Shown here in pieces: positions 21,880 through 32,359 of a stretch of 64,000 bases of DNA (position 1 is the first letter of the stretch; each line of letters begins with the position of its first letter). The stretch is from Notamacropus eugenii (taxonomy: Eukaryota; Chordata; Mammalia; Diprotodontia; Macropodidae), in the NCBI RefSeq assembly GCF_028372415.1, contig NC_092872.1:87642613-87706612 (forward strand). The letters are read 5' to 3'. The notes below the pieces were generated by a model. It was not told the DNA's origin and did not search any database. It saw only the letters and a list, made by a program, of their open reading frames with translations. A program made the position numbers and the translations under genes.

Positions 21880-22190
21880 TTGATTAAGTTCCTGTCTTTT
21901 TTTGTGTGTGTCCCTGCTGAAGTTCTTGGTCATTGTGCCTCTGACTCCATATCCCCCATAGGTCCTATGGTTTTTATTGCACAATTTAGCATAGCATGGT
22001 GATATTTTGGAATACATATGTTGAGTTCTAGTAATCAGTTCTAACAGAACTGACTGTGCTATGAATGTATTGTTCAAAGTCACTACGTATAAAGGGAAAC
22101 TTATCAACCAACTCCCTTCTCCCTACCCCCCCAAAAAATCAACCCTTCTTCTCATTTCTCTATTTCCTTTTTCTTAGAATTCTGGAATGA
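21880..22190 (+). repeat. unclassified repeat, copy A of an inverted pair
   Basis: Shares blocks with the reverse complement of 23130-23640: 'ggtttttattgcacaattta', 'gtgatattttggaatac', 'cagttctaacagaactgact' and 'tttttcttagaattctgg'. The origin is unknown (LTR or DNA element possible). No coding content. Confidence 0.6.
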
Positions 22191-23129
22191 AAGTTTAAGT
22201 AGCATAAGTGACAGTGCCATTGAAATGAATGATTAGAAAAGGAAGTAGAAACTTCTTGCAGCAAGAGTGAAGACTGAGAGGAGGGACAGTCTGAGTCCTG
22301 CAGACCATTCTTCTGGCTTTCTTAGCTAAGATCCTAGGTCCTACTACATTGGTATCTAGGGAATTAAAAAAAAACACTATGAAGGACTTCAGCACATTGA
22401 ATTAAGTTCTCTATGAAGGGTTTTTTTGGGGGGCGATGGGTTGTTAACACTTTTATTTTCCTAGACTTTAGGGTTTATCCATACAAAAATCCCAAAATCA
22501 GTGTATTTTAGAGACCAAGGAGTAAATCGGGGCCATTATTCAGCTTTCTTATAGTTACATACTGTTATCAGACCATAAGAGTTTAGCGAGCTAACATTAG
22601 ATTACAATGTTTGGACATATGTTAAGGACATTACTTCGCCCTCCCGAAAATTTAACCAAAGTAAACTACAATGATTACTAGTTCTTTCTTGGATGCCTAA
22701 GATATCACAATACTGATTATGCTTAGAAAGGAAAAGAAACTTAAACTTCCTCTTAAATAGCATTTTCATGCCATACATATGTTTTTTAAAAGTGATTTAA
22801 CAAAAAAAAAAAAGAGAACATATCTGAAAATATGTGTCAGAGGGAATGAAGACATCAAGTATTTTCTCAACACCTTTATACAAAATAACTTCTTTGAACT
22901 GGTCTAGGAAACAGTTCCGTGTATTAGAATGCTTTAGTCTACTTCTTCCATGCGCTATGTGTCATAATCTCCATCCATGAAGGATTTATGAGACAATGTA
23001 GACAAGAATTATGCAAGATGAAAAGTCATGGATGTACTCTAACTGTACCACATTCCTGGGAGTCATTGCCCCAGCAAAAAGGCATTAGGACTGATTGGTT
23101 GCAAGGGTAGTAGCGGAGAGGGAAAAACC
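22191..23129. other. unassigned stretch between the inverted copies
   Basis: No repeat recognised. On the minus strand an AATAAA lies at about 22452-22457, followed within 25 bases by a short A run, so a worn mRNA-derived 3' end is possible. No protein family is visible upstream. Confidence 0.3.
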
Positions 23130-23640
23130 AAAGGTGATTCTAGAATTCTTAGAAAAAGGGAATTGAGAAATGAGAAGGGTCGATTTTGGGGGGGGGGAAG
23201 GAAGTGGATACGTTTGCTTTTATAGAGAATTTGAGCAATATATTCGTAGCACAAAGGGCTGCCAGGTAGTGCAGTGGATAGAGTATAGGAACTGGAGTCA
23301 GGACAACCTGAGCTCAAATATGGCCTGAGACCCACACTAGTTGCATACTAGTCATTTAGCCTCTGTTTGCTTTAATACACTGAAGAAGGAAATAGTAAAA
23401 CCACTCCATTATCTTTGCCAAGAAAATCCCAAATGGAGTCACAAAGAGTAGGACACAACTGAAAATGACTCAACAACAATTCATAGCACTGTCAGTTCTG
23501 TTAGAACTGAGTACTAGAACTCACCATATCCAAAATATCACTGTACTCTTCTAGATTGTGCAACAAAAACCACAGGACACAGGGGAAAAGTAGCGTCAGA
23601 GCCACACAGAAAAGATAGGAATTTTATACATGACAAGTGG
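23130..23640 (-). repeat. unclassified repeat, copy B of an inverted pair
   Basis: Reverse-oriented partner of 21880-22190, interrupted by a Mar1 SINE at 23253-23478. Outside the SINE the two copies align over about 280 bp with many substitutions. The minus-strand open frame at 23538-23723 overlaps it and has no recognised match. Confidence 0.6.
23253..23478 (+). mobile_element. Mar1-type CORE-SINE, full length
   Basis: Flanked by 'attcgtagcac' (23242-23252) and 'attcatagcac' (23479-23489), an 11-bp duplication with one mismatch. Body: 'gccaggtagtgcagtggata' to 'acacaactgaaaatgactca'. Confidence 0.9.
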
Positions 23641-24070
23641 TTAAGAAATAGTCCAATACTAGAAAAAACAGTGGCAGCCTTAGCAGCTTTGGGCTCCTCC
23701 TCTGCCTCCTTCCCAGCTGCCATGGGGCCAGGCTGACAAAATCTTGGAAGCTAGAAGTCATATCAGAAGCAGGACAGGGAATGGATGCTTCAGACTAACT
23801 TTCCTCCTCCCTCAGGTCCTGCTGCACCAAAAGATACACAGTAAATATGGCAATTTATCTTGAAAAAGACCTGAAATTTCATTGTGGAAGTGGCTGTTAG
23901 AGGAGTTTTGTCAAGTAAGGCAGTATTCTGCATCCTTGCCCTTTCTTAAGGATAAAATTGTGCAAAAACAAACATGAAATTTGCATTCTGCTTAAATATT
24001 CCCTGGTATATCAGTCTTATTGGAAAATTTGCACCTTCAAAAGAAATGTTATAGCAGAACTGACTGTATC
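23641..24070. other. unassigned stretch
   Basis: Nothing recognised. Confidence 0.4.
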
Positions 24071-24074
24071 CTCT

Positions 24075-24610
24075 AATTGTTCCTTATGTATGACATATCT
24101 CTCTAGGATGTCTGTTTTTCTTGTCTCTAATTCTTTGACTTTTAAAGCTCTCTATAATGTGGCCCCTTCCTATTTCTGCAGACTTCTTATGTCTTACACC
24201 CTACCACCTATTCTTTAGTCTGTTGATGCTGCCCTTTTTGTTTCTTGCCCAACATATCCCATTTTGGGGCATTTTCACTGACTTTTCTTATGCCTGGAAT
24301 GCTCTCCCTCCTCATCTCCTTGTCCTGTGGCTTCCTTCAAGGATTAGCTGAAGGCTTACCTTCTGCAAGAAGCCTTTCTCAGTCCTAAATCTTAGTTGAG
24401 AATATTCTTAAGTTATCCTGTCTATGTCATCTATATCAGTATCCATATCTATATCATCTCTACCTGTGTCTGTATCTATAAGTATAATTATATCTCTCTA
24501 TATTGTTTGTACATAGTGGTTTACATGTTTGCGTTAGACTGATTTTTGTTTTTCGTCTTTCTCAGTGTACCCAGCACTTAGCACTGTTCCTGATAACATT
24601 TAAGAAATGC
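24075..24610 (+). mobile_element. L2 LINE, 3' end
   Basis: C-terminal ORF2 and 3' end: 'tataatgtggccccttccta', 'tgcctggaatgctctccctc', 'gcttaccttctgcaagaagc' and 'ccagcacttagcactgttcc'. It is split by a TATC-rich patch near 24420-24500. Confidence 0.85.
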
Positions 24611-24649
24611 TAGTTTACTGATTAATTCTACAACTGTGCCATCATAGAA

Positions 24650-25055
24650 ATCACTAGAACAGAACTAGAGGGACCCCAAAGGTCACTTGGGCCCCTTATA
24701 TGGGAATCCTCTCAACAAGTAGTAGTTAGTCAACCTTGGCTTGAAGATCTTTGGTGAGGGACAGCACATTACTTTCTAAGTCAGGCCATTCTAACAATTA
24801 TAGGACAACTCTAAGCATTAGAATGGTTTTCCTTATTTTGAGCTGAAGTTGATCTCCCTGAATCTTCTACCCATTGCTCCTAGATTTGTCCTCTAGGGGT
24901 AAACAAAATAAGCCTGATTCCTTTTTTTTTTCCTCAGATACTGAAAGACAATGATTTCATATCCTGCAAGTTTTCTCAACAAGGCTAAATCCCCTAGGGT
25001 TCCTCTAATTGATCCTCATATGACAGGGTCCCAAGGCTCCTCTCACCATTTTGGT
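24650..25055 (-). mobile_element. L3/CR1-like LINE, 3' part, antisense
   Basis: 'ttggcttgaagatctttggt', 'acccattgctcctagatttg', 'gtcctctaggggtaaacaaa' and 'ttttctcaacaaggctaaat' follow the order of reversed CR1/L3 3' ends. The sense counterpart lies at 45285-45512. Confidence 0.65.
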
Positions 25056-25140
25056 TGTCAGTGGTACAGTGGACAGCGTGCCAAGGCTAGAATCAGAAAG
25101 TCTAGCAGTCCTGATGAAACAAAAAAGAAAGAACAGAGTT
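25056..25140 (+). mobile_element. CORE-SINE head fragment
   Basis: 'gtggtacagtggacagcgtg' and 'gctagaatcagaaagtct', followed by an A-rich end. Short and worn. Confidence 0.45.
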
Positions 25141-25149
25141 TTTGTAGGG

Positions 25150-25395
25150 AATTTTTTGGTCCAAACCTGTGAATCCATTGGTCCATAGAACTCCAGTGTG
25201 AGGAAATTCTCCAACAGTGTATGTGGTGGCATGTCCCATAATATAGATGAGTACCCCTTCTTAGTGAGTTGTCCAGGGCACTGAGAGGTGATTTGCTTAG
25301 GAGCACACAACTATTATGTATGTGATGTGATATGAAACTAGGTTTTCCAGACTCCAAGACTAGCTGTCTCTTCACTACATTTTGCTACTTTTTTG
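25150..25395 (-). mobile_element. MIR3-like marsupial SINE
   Basis: 'ttggtccaaacctgtgaatc', 'gtccagggcactgagaggtg' and 'agactccaagactagctgtc'. Same family as 19410. Confidence 0.65.
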
Positions 25396-26055
25396 TCATG
25401 TCAACCTTAAGAAAACCTAAGGGCTATATTGTTAGGGAATGGAATTTTTTTGTCTTGTCATTTTTTTCTCTTCATTAAAAAAAATTATGTTTCTTTCTCT
25501 TATATCTCTTTTGACTTTGGTCTCCATATTTTTCTTCTTCACCTTCAGGATTTTTTTCCCCTCTAAGAATCACCAGTGCTAGGAAAGTTTTATTAACGTG
25601 GTAGACATGCTGATGAAGCAACAACCCACTACCAGGTGATTAGTAAATTGCTTGCTAGGCATCCATGAAGTCAACTAGCTAATACTTCATTGCAGTCCAG
25701 AAGCTTAAGGGGGGGATGGGAGGTGGGAAGGGAGCCTATGAGGGCAGAGGAAAGATCTGAGAAAGGAGTTAACCAAGGCTGTTTCTAAGAACTGAAGTAA
25801 CTGGTTTCTGTGATTCATGGAGCAAGATTGCTTTAGGACTCCACCAATCTCTTCACCAAAGAGCCGGAGGATTTAGAACTGGAAAGTATCTTACATATAA
25901 TCTAGTCCAAAGGTGCCAGACATGCCGAGGACATTTCCAAGCACTGCTTGAACAAGAGTAAAATATGGGAAATGTCTAATGAAATGAAGAGAAAGATAAT
26001 TAAAAAAAGATACTATTACATTTTAAAGCTAAGTTAATATGCAGCCCCTGTTTCT
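25396..26055. other. mostly unassigned; MIR start at 25865-25915
   Basis: A T-rich stretch, then unassigned text. 'gatttagaactggaaagtat' with 'tctagtccaaagg' is a MIR-type head. Confidence 0.4.
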
Positions 26056-26551
26056 AATTGAGTTTGACCTCCTCATTTCACAGAGGAGGAGACTGTGATT
26101 CATACTTAGTCTCCCTTTACTTGTCATTGCTTCCCACTGTCTCAACCCTATTTCACTTGGCCCTAATTCTCCCCAGTCTTCAGCCTCTTCTGTACTCTCC
26201 TTCCTTTATGCCCTCTAGAACCCCCCATTCTTTCGTTAACAAACTCCCCTTCATTTTCAGTTTCTGTCTCACATTCTTTCTTCTTGAATTCAGGGTAACC
26301 TGGCTCCCTCTGAAATAGCTGCTGCTCTGTCCTCAGTGTCTGTGATTGGCCTCTCCTCTTATGTCTGTTAACGAAAGGAGCCAGGAGGAATTGTCACTGT
26401 CCTTGCTCGTTTCCACCTCCAGATCCTCTCTGCATCTCCATCATTCAGTAGCTTCTTTTGTAAGGTTTGCCCCATCTGTCTATATGACCCTCTTTCCCCA
26501 GTGAACAACTTGAGGTCAAGGACTTTTTCCTGTGTCTGGCACGTTGTTTGG
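26056..26551 (+). mobile_element. probable L2, 3' region (interrupted)
   Basis: The last 90 bp are L2 3' text ('gaacaacttgaggtcaagga', 'cctgtgtctggcac') and continue after the SINE as 'acacaggaggagtttaataa' at 26834-26875. The upstream part is pyrimidine-rich and less certain. Confidence 0.5.
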
Positions 26552-26833
26552 TTGTTCAGTTATGTCTGATTCTTCATGCCCTTTTTGGCTTTTCTTTGTG
26601 AGAATACTGGAGTGGTTTTCCTGTTTCCTTCTTGTCCCACTCTTTGTGACCCCATTTGAGGATTTCTTGGCCATTTCCTTCACCAGCTCATTTTACAAAT
26701 GAGGAAATGGAGGCAGACAGGGTTAAGTGACTTGCCTAGGTCACAGTGATATCAGAGGCTGGATTTGAACTCAGGTCTTCCTGACTCCAGGCCCAGGACT
26801 CTATCCACTGAGTCATCTAGCTACCTCTGCCCA
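26552..26833 (-). mobile_element. Mar1-type CORE-SINE with a doubled 3' module
   Basis: A reverse Mar1 copy whose tail occurs twice: 'tatgtctgattcttcatgcc' to 'ggttttcctgtttccttctt', then again 'ctttgtgaccccatttgagg' to 'ccatttccttcaccagctca'. Core and head are single. It is inserted in an L2 3' end. Confidence 0.8.
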
Positions 26834-26936
26834 ACACACAGGAGGAGTTTAATAAATGCTTTTTGACTGATCCACTATAGGTTCTTGTAGCTATAACTGA
26901 CTGGCAGAAAGATGCATGCCCCAAATCAGGGGTGGG

Positions 26937-27088
26937 AAACCTACGACTTTGGGGTCAATGTGATCTAGGTCCTCATGTGGGCCCTTTGACTGAATCCTAG
27001 GCCCTCAAGTGTGGCCCCTTGATGGAATCCAAGGATTCTATTCCATCCAAGGATGGAATCCAAGGAATCCAAGAGTTCTTCTTCAGTG
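26937..27088 (+). mobile_element. hAT-like MITE fragment
   Basis: Left terminus 'caggggtgggaaacctacga', then repeated 'ggtcctca' and 'ggccctttgactgaatcc' blocks and an internal palindrome-like run of 'ggaatccaagga' units. The right terminus is missing. The family is inferred from the CAGGGGTGGG end. Confidence 0.55.
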
Positions 27089-27222
27089 GATTACGGCAAA
27101 CAGAGATTAAGTGACTTGCCCAGTGTCACACAGCTAGTAAGTGTCTGAAGCCAGATTTGAACTCAGGCCTTTCTGACTCCAAACCTAGTGCTCTCTCCAC
27201 TGAATTACCAAGTTACCTCCTG
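27089..27222 (-). mobile_element. short CORE-SINE
   Basis: 'gagattaagtgacttgccca', 'cacacagctagtaagtgtct' and 'ctccactgaattaccaagtt'. Confidence 0.8.
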
Positions 27223-27384
27223 AGCATTTATTGAACACCTACTATGTGCAAGGCTGAGCACTTTACAAATATTGTCCCCTGTATCATCCCTGGTCTTCTC
27301 CCTCTCAAAGAAATCGCTTACCTCCAACTTTAATGACAAATCAAGGCCATCCACCATATGTTTGATTCTCACAACAACCGTGTG
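27223..27384 (-). mobile_element. MIR/Ther-type SINE, first part (split)
   Basis: 'gaacacctactatgtgcaag' and 'gcactttacaaatattgtcc', then an unexplained 80-bp patch, then 'gattctcacaacaaccgtgt'. It resumes at 27640. Confidence 0.7.
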
Positions 27385-27639
27385 CTGTTGTTGTTCAGGC
27401 ATTTCAGTCATGTTTTACTCTTCAAGATCCCATTTGGGATTTTCTTGGCAAAGATACTGGAATGATTTGCCATTTCCTTCTCTAGCTCATTTTGCAAATG
27501 AAGAAACAGGCAAACAGCGTAAAGTGACTTGCACAGAGTCACACAGCTAATAAGTGTCTCAGGCCAGATTTGAACTCAGGAAGCTGAGTTTTCCTGACTC
27601 CAGGCCCAGCACTCAATGCATGGTGCCACCTAGATGCCC
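27385..27639 (-). mobile_element. Mar1-type CORE-SINE inside MIR/Ther
   Basis: Flanked by 'acaacaaccgtgtg' (27371-27384) and 'ataacaaccctgtg' (27640-27653), a 14-bp duplication with two mismatches. A full reverse copy from 'ctgttgttgttcaggcattt' to 'gtgccacctagatgccc'. Confidence 0.92.
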
Positions 27640-27835
27640 ATAACAACCCTGTGAGGTAAATGCTATTATTATAACTATTTTGTAGTTTAGGAAATTGAGG
27701 TAGATGGATGTTAAGTGACTTGTCCAGGCTCAAATAACTAGAAAGTATCTGAGGCCACATCTGAACTTAGATTTTCTTGACTCTAGGACTAGCCCCCTAT
27801 TTACTACACCAAGCATAATGCTTGGGCAACCCAGA
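27640..27835 (-). mobile_element. MIR/Ther-type SINE, second part (split)
   Basis: 'aacaaccctgtgaggtaaat', 'tagtttaggaaattgaggta', 'taagtgacttgtccaggctc' and 'tatttactacaccaag'. Confidence 0.8.
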
Positions 27836-28702
27836 CTCATTCCCAGCAAACTAAAAAAAGAAACCATCCCCTCAGTCATCTGCTTTGAAGTTTCATTCTT
27901 TCTGGACCAACCCATCAACTAAATAACCAGTTAGAGGTTTCCAGTGCTCCTAATTAATACTTAAGGGGAGTCTGTTCAATTCTTGTTTCTGGCTGATGTC
28001 AATGAAAGAGAGATTTATATACAATACTGGCTATCAGAAGGCTTGGAATGGATAAGTATTATAGATCTCTCTGGGCAGCCAGATTGGTTTTCTGTAAGCA
28101 CTGGTTACAAGGCCATAGGAACACAAGCCATGACTGAGAGGAACTCCATACCCATGGGTGGATGGGAGCTAGCCCAAACTGGCTTAGAAGACTCAATTGT
28201 TAAATTTTAAGTGTGAGCATTTAAGTCTCATAAATTGGCAAAGTCTGGAAAAATATTTATAATGCATATTGATTTTTTCATATTAAATTTAAAAACATGT
28301 CCTGCATACAATCCCCCTCCCCCAAGTCTGGTTGTTAAATATTTATCAGCATAACCTGTACCACACCTAATAGTCCAGGGAAGAGGAGAGATTTAAATAG
28401 GGTGCATGAGTCACCAAACTGACCCATATTTAATGAAATATTTATGGTGTCATGTGTGGGAGTAAATGAGAGGTGAGGTACCTGGGTGCCAGCAGTGGCA
28501 TAGTTGTAGTGTTCTGAGGTTTCCTTCCCATTCCATCTCCCCTTTCTTGTATGGTTCTGGGGCAGACAGTAAGGGCATCTATCTTTGTTCCCTCTGGTTG
28601 GTCTACAATCCTGCCTGGGACTATTCCAAAGCCAGAACACAGATTCCACCAAATAGGGAGTATCCTGCAGATTAGGTCTAGGAGATGAATATACTTTCCC
28701 TT
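27836..28702. other. unassigned stretch
   Basis: No repeat recognised. A 144-codon minus-strand open frame (28335-28769) has no recognisable domain and runs into a MIR, so it is not called as a gene. Confidence 0.35.
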
Positions 28703-28912
28703 GAAATGAAAGACAATATAATACAATGGAAAGAAGTCTGGTTATGGAATCCAGAGGACTTAGGCTCAAATCCAGACTGTGTTCTATGGGATGTGAGTTA
28801 CAAGTGAGTTGCCTATCTTTTCTTGGACTCGGTTTCCTCTGAAAAATGAGGGAATTGGATCAGTTGACCTCTGAAGTCCTTTCCAGCTCTAGATTTATGA
28901 TCCTATGAACTC
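28703..28912 (+). mobile_element. MIR-type SINE, long form
   Basis: 'atacaatggaaagaagtctg', 'tccagaggacttaggctcaa', 'ctcggtttcctctgaaaaat' and 'gaagtcctttccagctctag' in sense order. Confidence 0.75.
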
Positions 28913-28974
28913 AAACTCATAGCTGGAAAGATGGCCCAGTTGTGTACTTCTTAAATCAATTTGTGGAGATTTTG

Positions 28975-29240
28975 AAAGGCTACTAGAATAGGGCACAATG
29001 GATAGGGCCCTGAGCCTGAGTAAGGAAGACTCATCTTCCTGAGTTCGAATCTGACTTCAGATACTTATTAACTGTGTGACTTTGGGTAAGTCAATGTAAC
29101 CCTGTTTGCCTCAGTTTCCTTATCTGCAAAATGAGCTGGAGAAGGAAATAGCAAACTACTCCAGTATCTTTGCCAAAAGAAAAACCCAAATGGGGTCACA
29201 AAGAGTTGGATATGACTAAAAAATAACTGAACAAAAACGA
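28975..29240 (+). mobile_element. Mar1-type CORE-SINE, full length
   Basis: 'aatggatagggccctgagcc', 'tcctgagttcgaatctgact', 'caaaatgagctggagaagga' and 'gatatgactaaaaaataact'. Confidence 0.9.
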
Positions 29241-30608
29241 TTTTGACCCTGAATCCATATTAGGTTGACTGAGCAAAAACTGTAGGATTTCTCCTTGGTG
29301 AATCTGGTCTGAACCAATTCAGCCAGACACTGAACTAAATCCGTGTATGCTAAATACATGATGGATGATCTGACTTGACAATTTTCTTTTACTATAAAAA
29401 TATCTGAGATTTTTTAACGCTGTAAGTTAAATGAGAAAACACTAACCTTTACAATCTCATGAGATAAGGGTTAACCATGTATACTTAAGTTATATTATAT
29501 ACACTGATATACTTGCATATTGTTTAGCATTCTGCTACTGCATTTTCCATATTTATTGTGACTACATATGATGAGTTCAAATTCTATAGAAAATTAATTT
29601 TCCATTACCCCTCTCTGTTCTACACACATACCTGGGTACCTTGAATGTGAGGTATGTTGCTCATGAGTTCCCACAAGTGCATTTCCTTTAATAGGATAGA
29701 AAGGAGACATTAGTTCAAAGCAAAATACATTTAAATCACAAGACAAGAAAAATACTAAGACAGACCTTTCCACCCACATTCTTTGTGTATTTATTCTACC
29801 AAGTTACAATACTACATGTAAGGGAGGGGACGCATTCAGTGAAAAGGCATGGCCAAGTTACAGGCGTGAAAGACACACCCATAGGGAGCATGTGGGTATA
29901 AGCATAGGGGTAACTCAACTCTGATGTTGCAAAGCCTCTGATGTCCTCTGGTGATGTCATGAAGGAAGGTATTGTCTCTTCTGAGTGATGGGGTCCTCTG
30001 CTCTACTCTCTAGGGCTTTGCTCTTCTTTGCTGGGCATCTCTGAGGCTACTATTTTCTGTTAGACTGCTAGTCTTGAATTGTGGTGTGACTGGTCATGGA
30101 AGAGCTAAAGTCTTTACAGGCATAACCTAGGGCTAAGAAGCAGCCTCTCTTCTTCTGGTCCTTGGCTCCATCCAACTATCTGATTTTGGGTTAGAAAAGT
30201 CTTTCAAAAATCCTATTCAGTTTCTGAGTTTTAATCTGAATACCCCCAACTGATTGTGAAGGCTACTCCGAAACTCCATGGAAGCTATATGGGGTCTGGG
30301 ATGCAGTGGTTCCCCTGTCCCATAGTGCTCCCTATGGGCATTCAAATAAACCTAGTGGCAAAAACCAAAGGGCTATATCTTTGCCTGTGTTCTACATAAG
30401 TATCTTTATTCTGCATACCCACCAGAAACAAAATTGCTAGTTTAGTATTCTGGCTAACCCTAGGTCTCTCTACATTCCTTTGCATGTTTCTAGAAACCAT
30501 CCCCTTCCTGTCTGTTCCTGCTGCAACCTCCCTAGCTCAAGTCCTAATTATGTCTTAATTACACGGACTGCAATAATACCTTCTCCACTGGCACCTTTCT
30601 ACTTCTAC
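29241..30608. other. unassigned 1.4-kb stretch
   Basis: No family I can name. Read in reverse, two AATAAA motifs (near 29790 and 30410) and TG-start/CA-end possibilities leave open a worn LTR-type element, but nothing is diagnostic. Confidence 0.35.
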
Positions 30609-30765
30609 TCTCTGTTCTGAACATGGAACTTGGCATCAGGGGACTTGGTCTGGAGCCTTTCCTCTGCCATTTATTACCTGGATGACCTTGGGCAAATCAC
30701 TCAACCTCTTTGAACTGGAATATGAGGAACTTGAGCTAGATTATCACTACGCTTCTTTCCAATCT
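30609..30765 (+). mobile_element. MIR SINE
   Basis: 'gaacttggcatcaggggact', 'tgccatttattacctggatg', 'accttgggcaaatcactcaa' and 'tgagctagattatcactac' in sense order. Confidence 0.8.
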
Positions 30766-31165
30766 GTTCTTCATGTTCTCACCAGATCAATCTTCCAAAA
30801 CACTATTTTGTTCTGTCATTTCCTTGCTCAGAGACTTTCCATTGTTCCCGTTTGTTCATGGGATAAAATCCAAGAGATTTGGTCTAGCAGTCAAAGCCTT
30901 CAACAACTGGTACCTAATCTACCTTCCCAGCCCTATTCCCCATTGCTCATTATCTCCTGTTCTTGTCGAAGTGCTCAAGTTGTCCTTTAGCACTATTAGT
31001 CCATTAATGTCTCCTGCCCTTTTGGAATCTATTCTTATAGTCTCCTGCCATGCCCTTCTACTTCCTTTACAACTATCCATATTATATCTAGCCTTCAAGA
31101 CTCAGTTTAGAGCTAGTCCTTCTATGAAGTCTTTCCAGATTATGCCAGTTCAGAGTTCCCTGTTT
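30766..31165 (+). mobile_element. L2 LINE, C-terminal ORF2 part
   Basis: 'ccaaaacactattttgttct', 'gggataaaatccaagagatt', 'cagtcaaagccttcaacaac' and 'ttcaagactcagtttagagc' are L2 ORF2 end blocks. Broken in all frames. Confidence 0.65.
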
Positions 31166-31235
31166 TTTTGAACCCATATATGTATATATACACATACACA
31201 TATGTATGCGTATATACAGACATATATTTATAGAT
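31166..31235 (+). repeat. TATA/CATA-rich microsatellite
   Basis: Imperfect (TATACA)n-type run. Confidence 0.8.
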
Positions 31236-31289
31236 CACTCTTGAAATCTGGGACAGTTGACTTATCATATACCATATATGTTGTGGACT

Positions 31290-31830
31290 AGTCAATCAGT
31301 CAAAAATAATTTATTAAGTACTTACTATGTGCCAGGCACTGTGCTAAGTGCATAGAATACCAATACAAGAAAGAATTAAGGCAATCCCTGCTCTCAAGGA
31401 ACTTACATTCTAATGGGGAAAACACACAAACATACACACACACACACACACAAATAAGCTGAAAAAATGAGAATGATATGGAAAATGTACTCTGGGAGTG
31501 GGGGGGTTAAGTAGGGCAGCATGAGGTTGAAGTCTAGAGGAATATAGCCTGGTGGGAAATGAAGAGATGGTTGGCTTGGATCCTTTCCTTAAATGGAGGT
31601 TCTGGGAGAAGCCATCCAATGAGAGGGAGAAAATGAAGACAGAGGATACTTCCAAGGTGTGAATTCCAAAGCTGAACATCTTCCAGGATGAAGAAGTTGC
31701 TTCAAAAGAAGTGTAGCCTTGTGGAAAATGAAGAGATGTATGGCTTGGTTGCCTTCCTTAAGTGGAAGTTCTGGGAGGAGTCATCCAATTTGGTCCCAGG
31801 AGACAGAAGGTCTCTAGAAAGTCAGAGGGA
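31290..31830 (-). mobile_element. L2-tailed composite repeat, copy A (two body modules)
   Basis: The left 150 bp are a reversed L2 3' end ('cttactatgtgccaggcact', 'tctcaaggaacttacattct'). A non-coding body follows instead of L2 ORF2. It has two related modules about 163 bp apart: 31548-31623 ('gaaatgaagagatggttggc', 'aaatggaggttctgggagaa') and 31711-31794 ('gaaaatgaagagatgtatgg', 'aagtggaagttctgggagga'). Related copies lie at 44505, 51610 and 52885. A (CA)n run is at 31427-31452. Confidence 0.65.
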
Positions 31831-31864
31831 AGATGGGTTAGGACAAAGAGTGATGGACTTCAGG

Positions 31865-31995
31865 TAAGAGGGTTTACTTTTGGTTTGCTTCTCACCTGGG
31901 TTACTTATTCATTGTATTTACACTGAAAAGTTACTTCATCTCTAAAAGCTTCCATTTTCCCACCTGTAAAAATGGGACTGATCCCAGGGAGGGGG
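31865..31995 (+). mobile_element. MIR fragment
   Basis: 'cacctgggttacttattcat', 'gaaaagttacttcatctcta' and 'tcccacctgtaaaaatggga'. Confidence 0.6.
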
Positions 31996-32358
31996 AAAAT
32001 GATATGTAAACCTTAAAATATCTTTTAAAGGTGATTAGTTACCAGTATTTCAAGGCACCTTGGAGATTATGTACAACCCACTCATAGATTCCTTTGTATC
32101 ATAAATGAATGCTGATTTGCCTAATGCTGCTCAGATAGGGAGAGGCTGAACCAGAAGGGATCTAGAGAAACACAACTCCCACTTTCCAGACCAGGGTTTC
32201 TCTCTCTGTCTCTTTGTATCTCTCTTTCTCTTAGGTGTAATGTACATGCACAGATATATACAGTCCTATATTATTGCCTATTATATCTTCATGTGTTTGC
32301 CACATCTTTACCTTACTGTCCTATATGTTTCCTCTCTTTTGTGGTTTAACACCTTGAA
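31996..32358. other. unassigned; possible reversed MIR at 32040-32160
   Basis: 'caccttggagattatgtaca' followed by 'tgatttgcctaatgctgctc' suggests a worn MIR. The remainder is TC-rich and unassigned. Confidence 0.35.
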
Positions 32359-32359
32359 A

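Noticed and set aside
22430-23060. Processed-gene 3' UTR on the minus strand
   Set aside because: AATAAA and a short A run alone are not enough; no coding segment or flanking duplication could be recognised.
28335-28769. 144-codon open frame on the minus strand
   Set aside because: No known domain. It runs into MIR text at its 5' end, and nested shorter frames overlap on both strands. Best read as chance.
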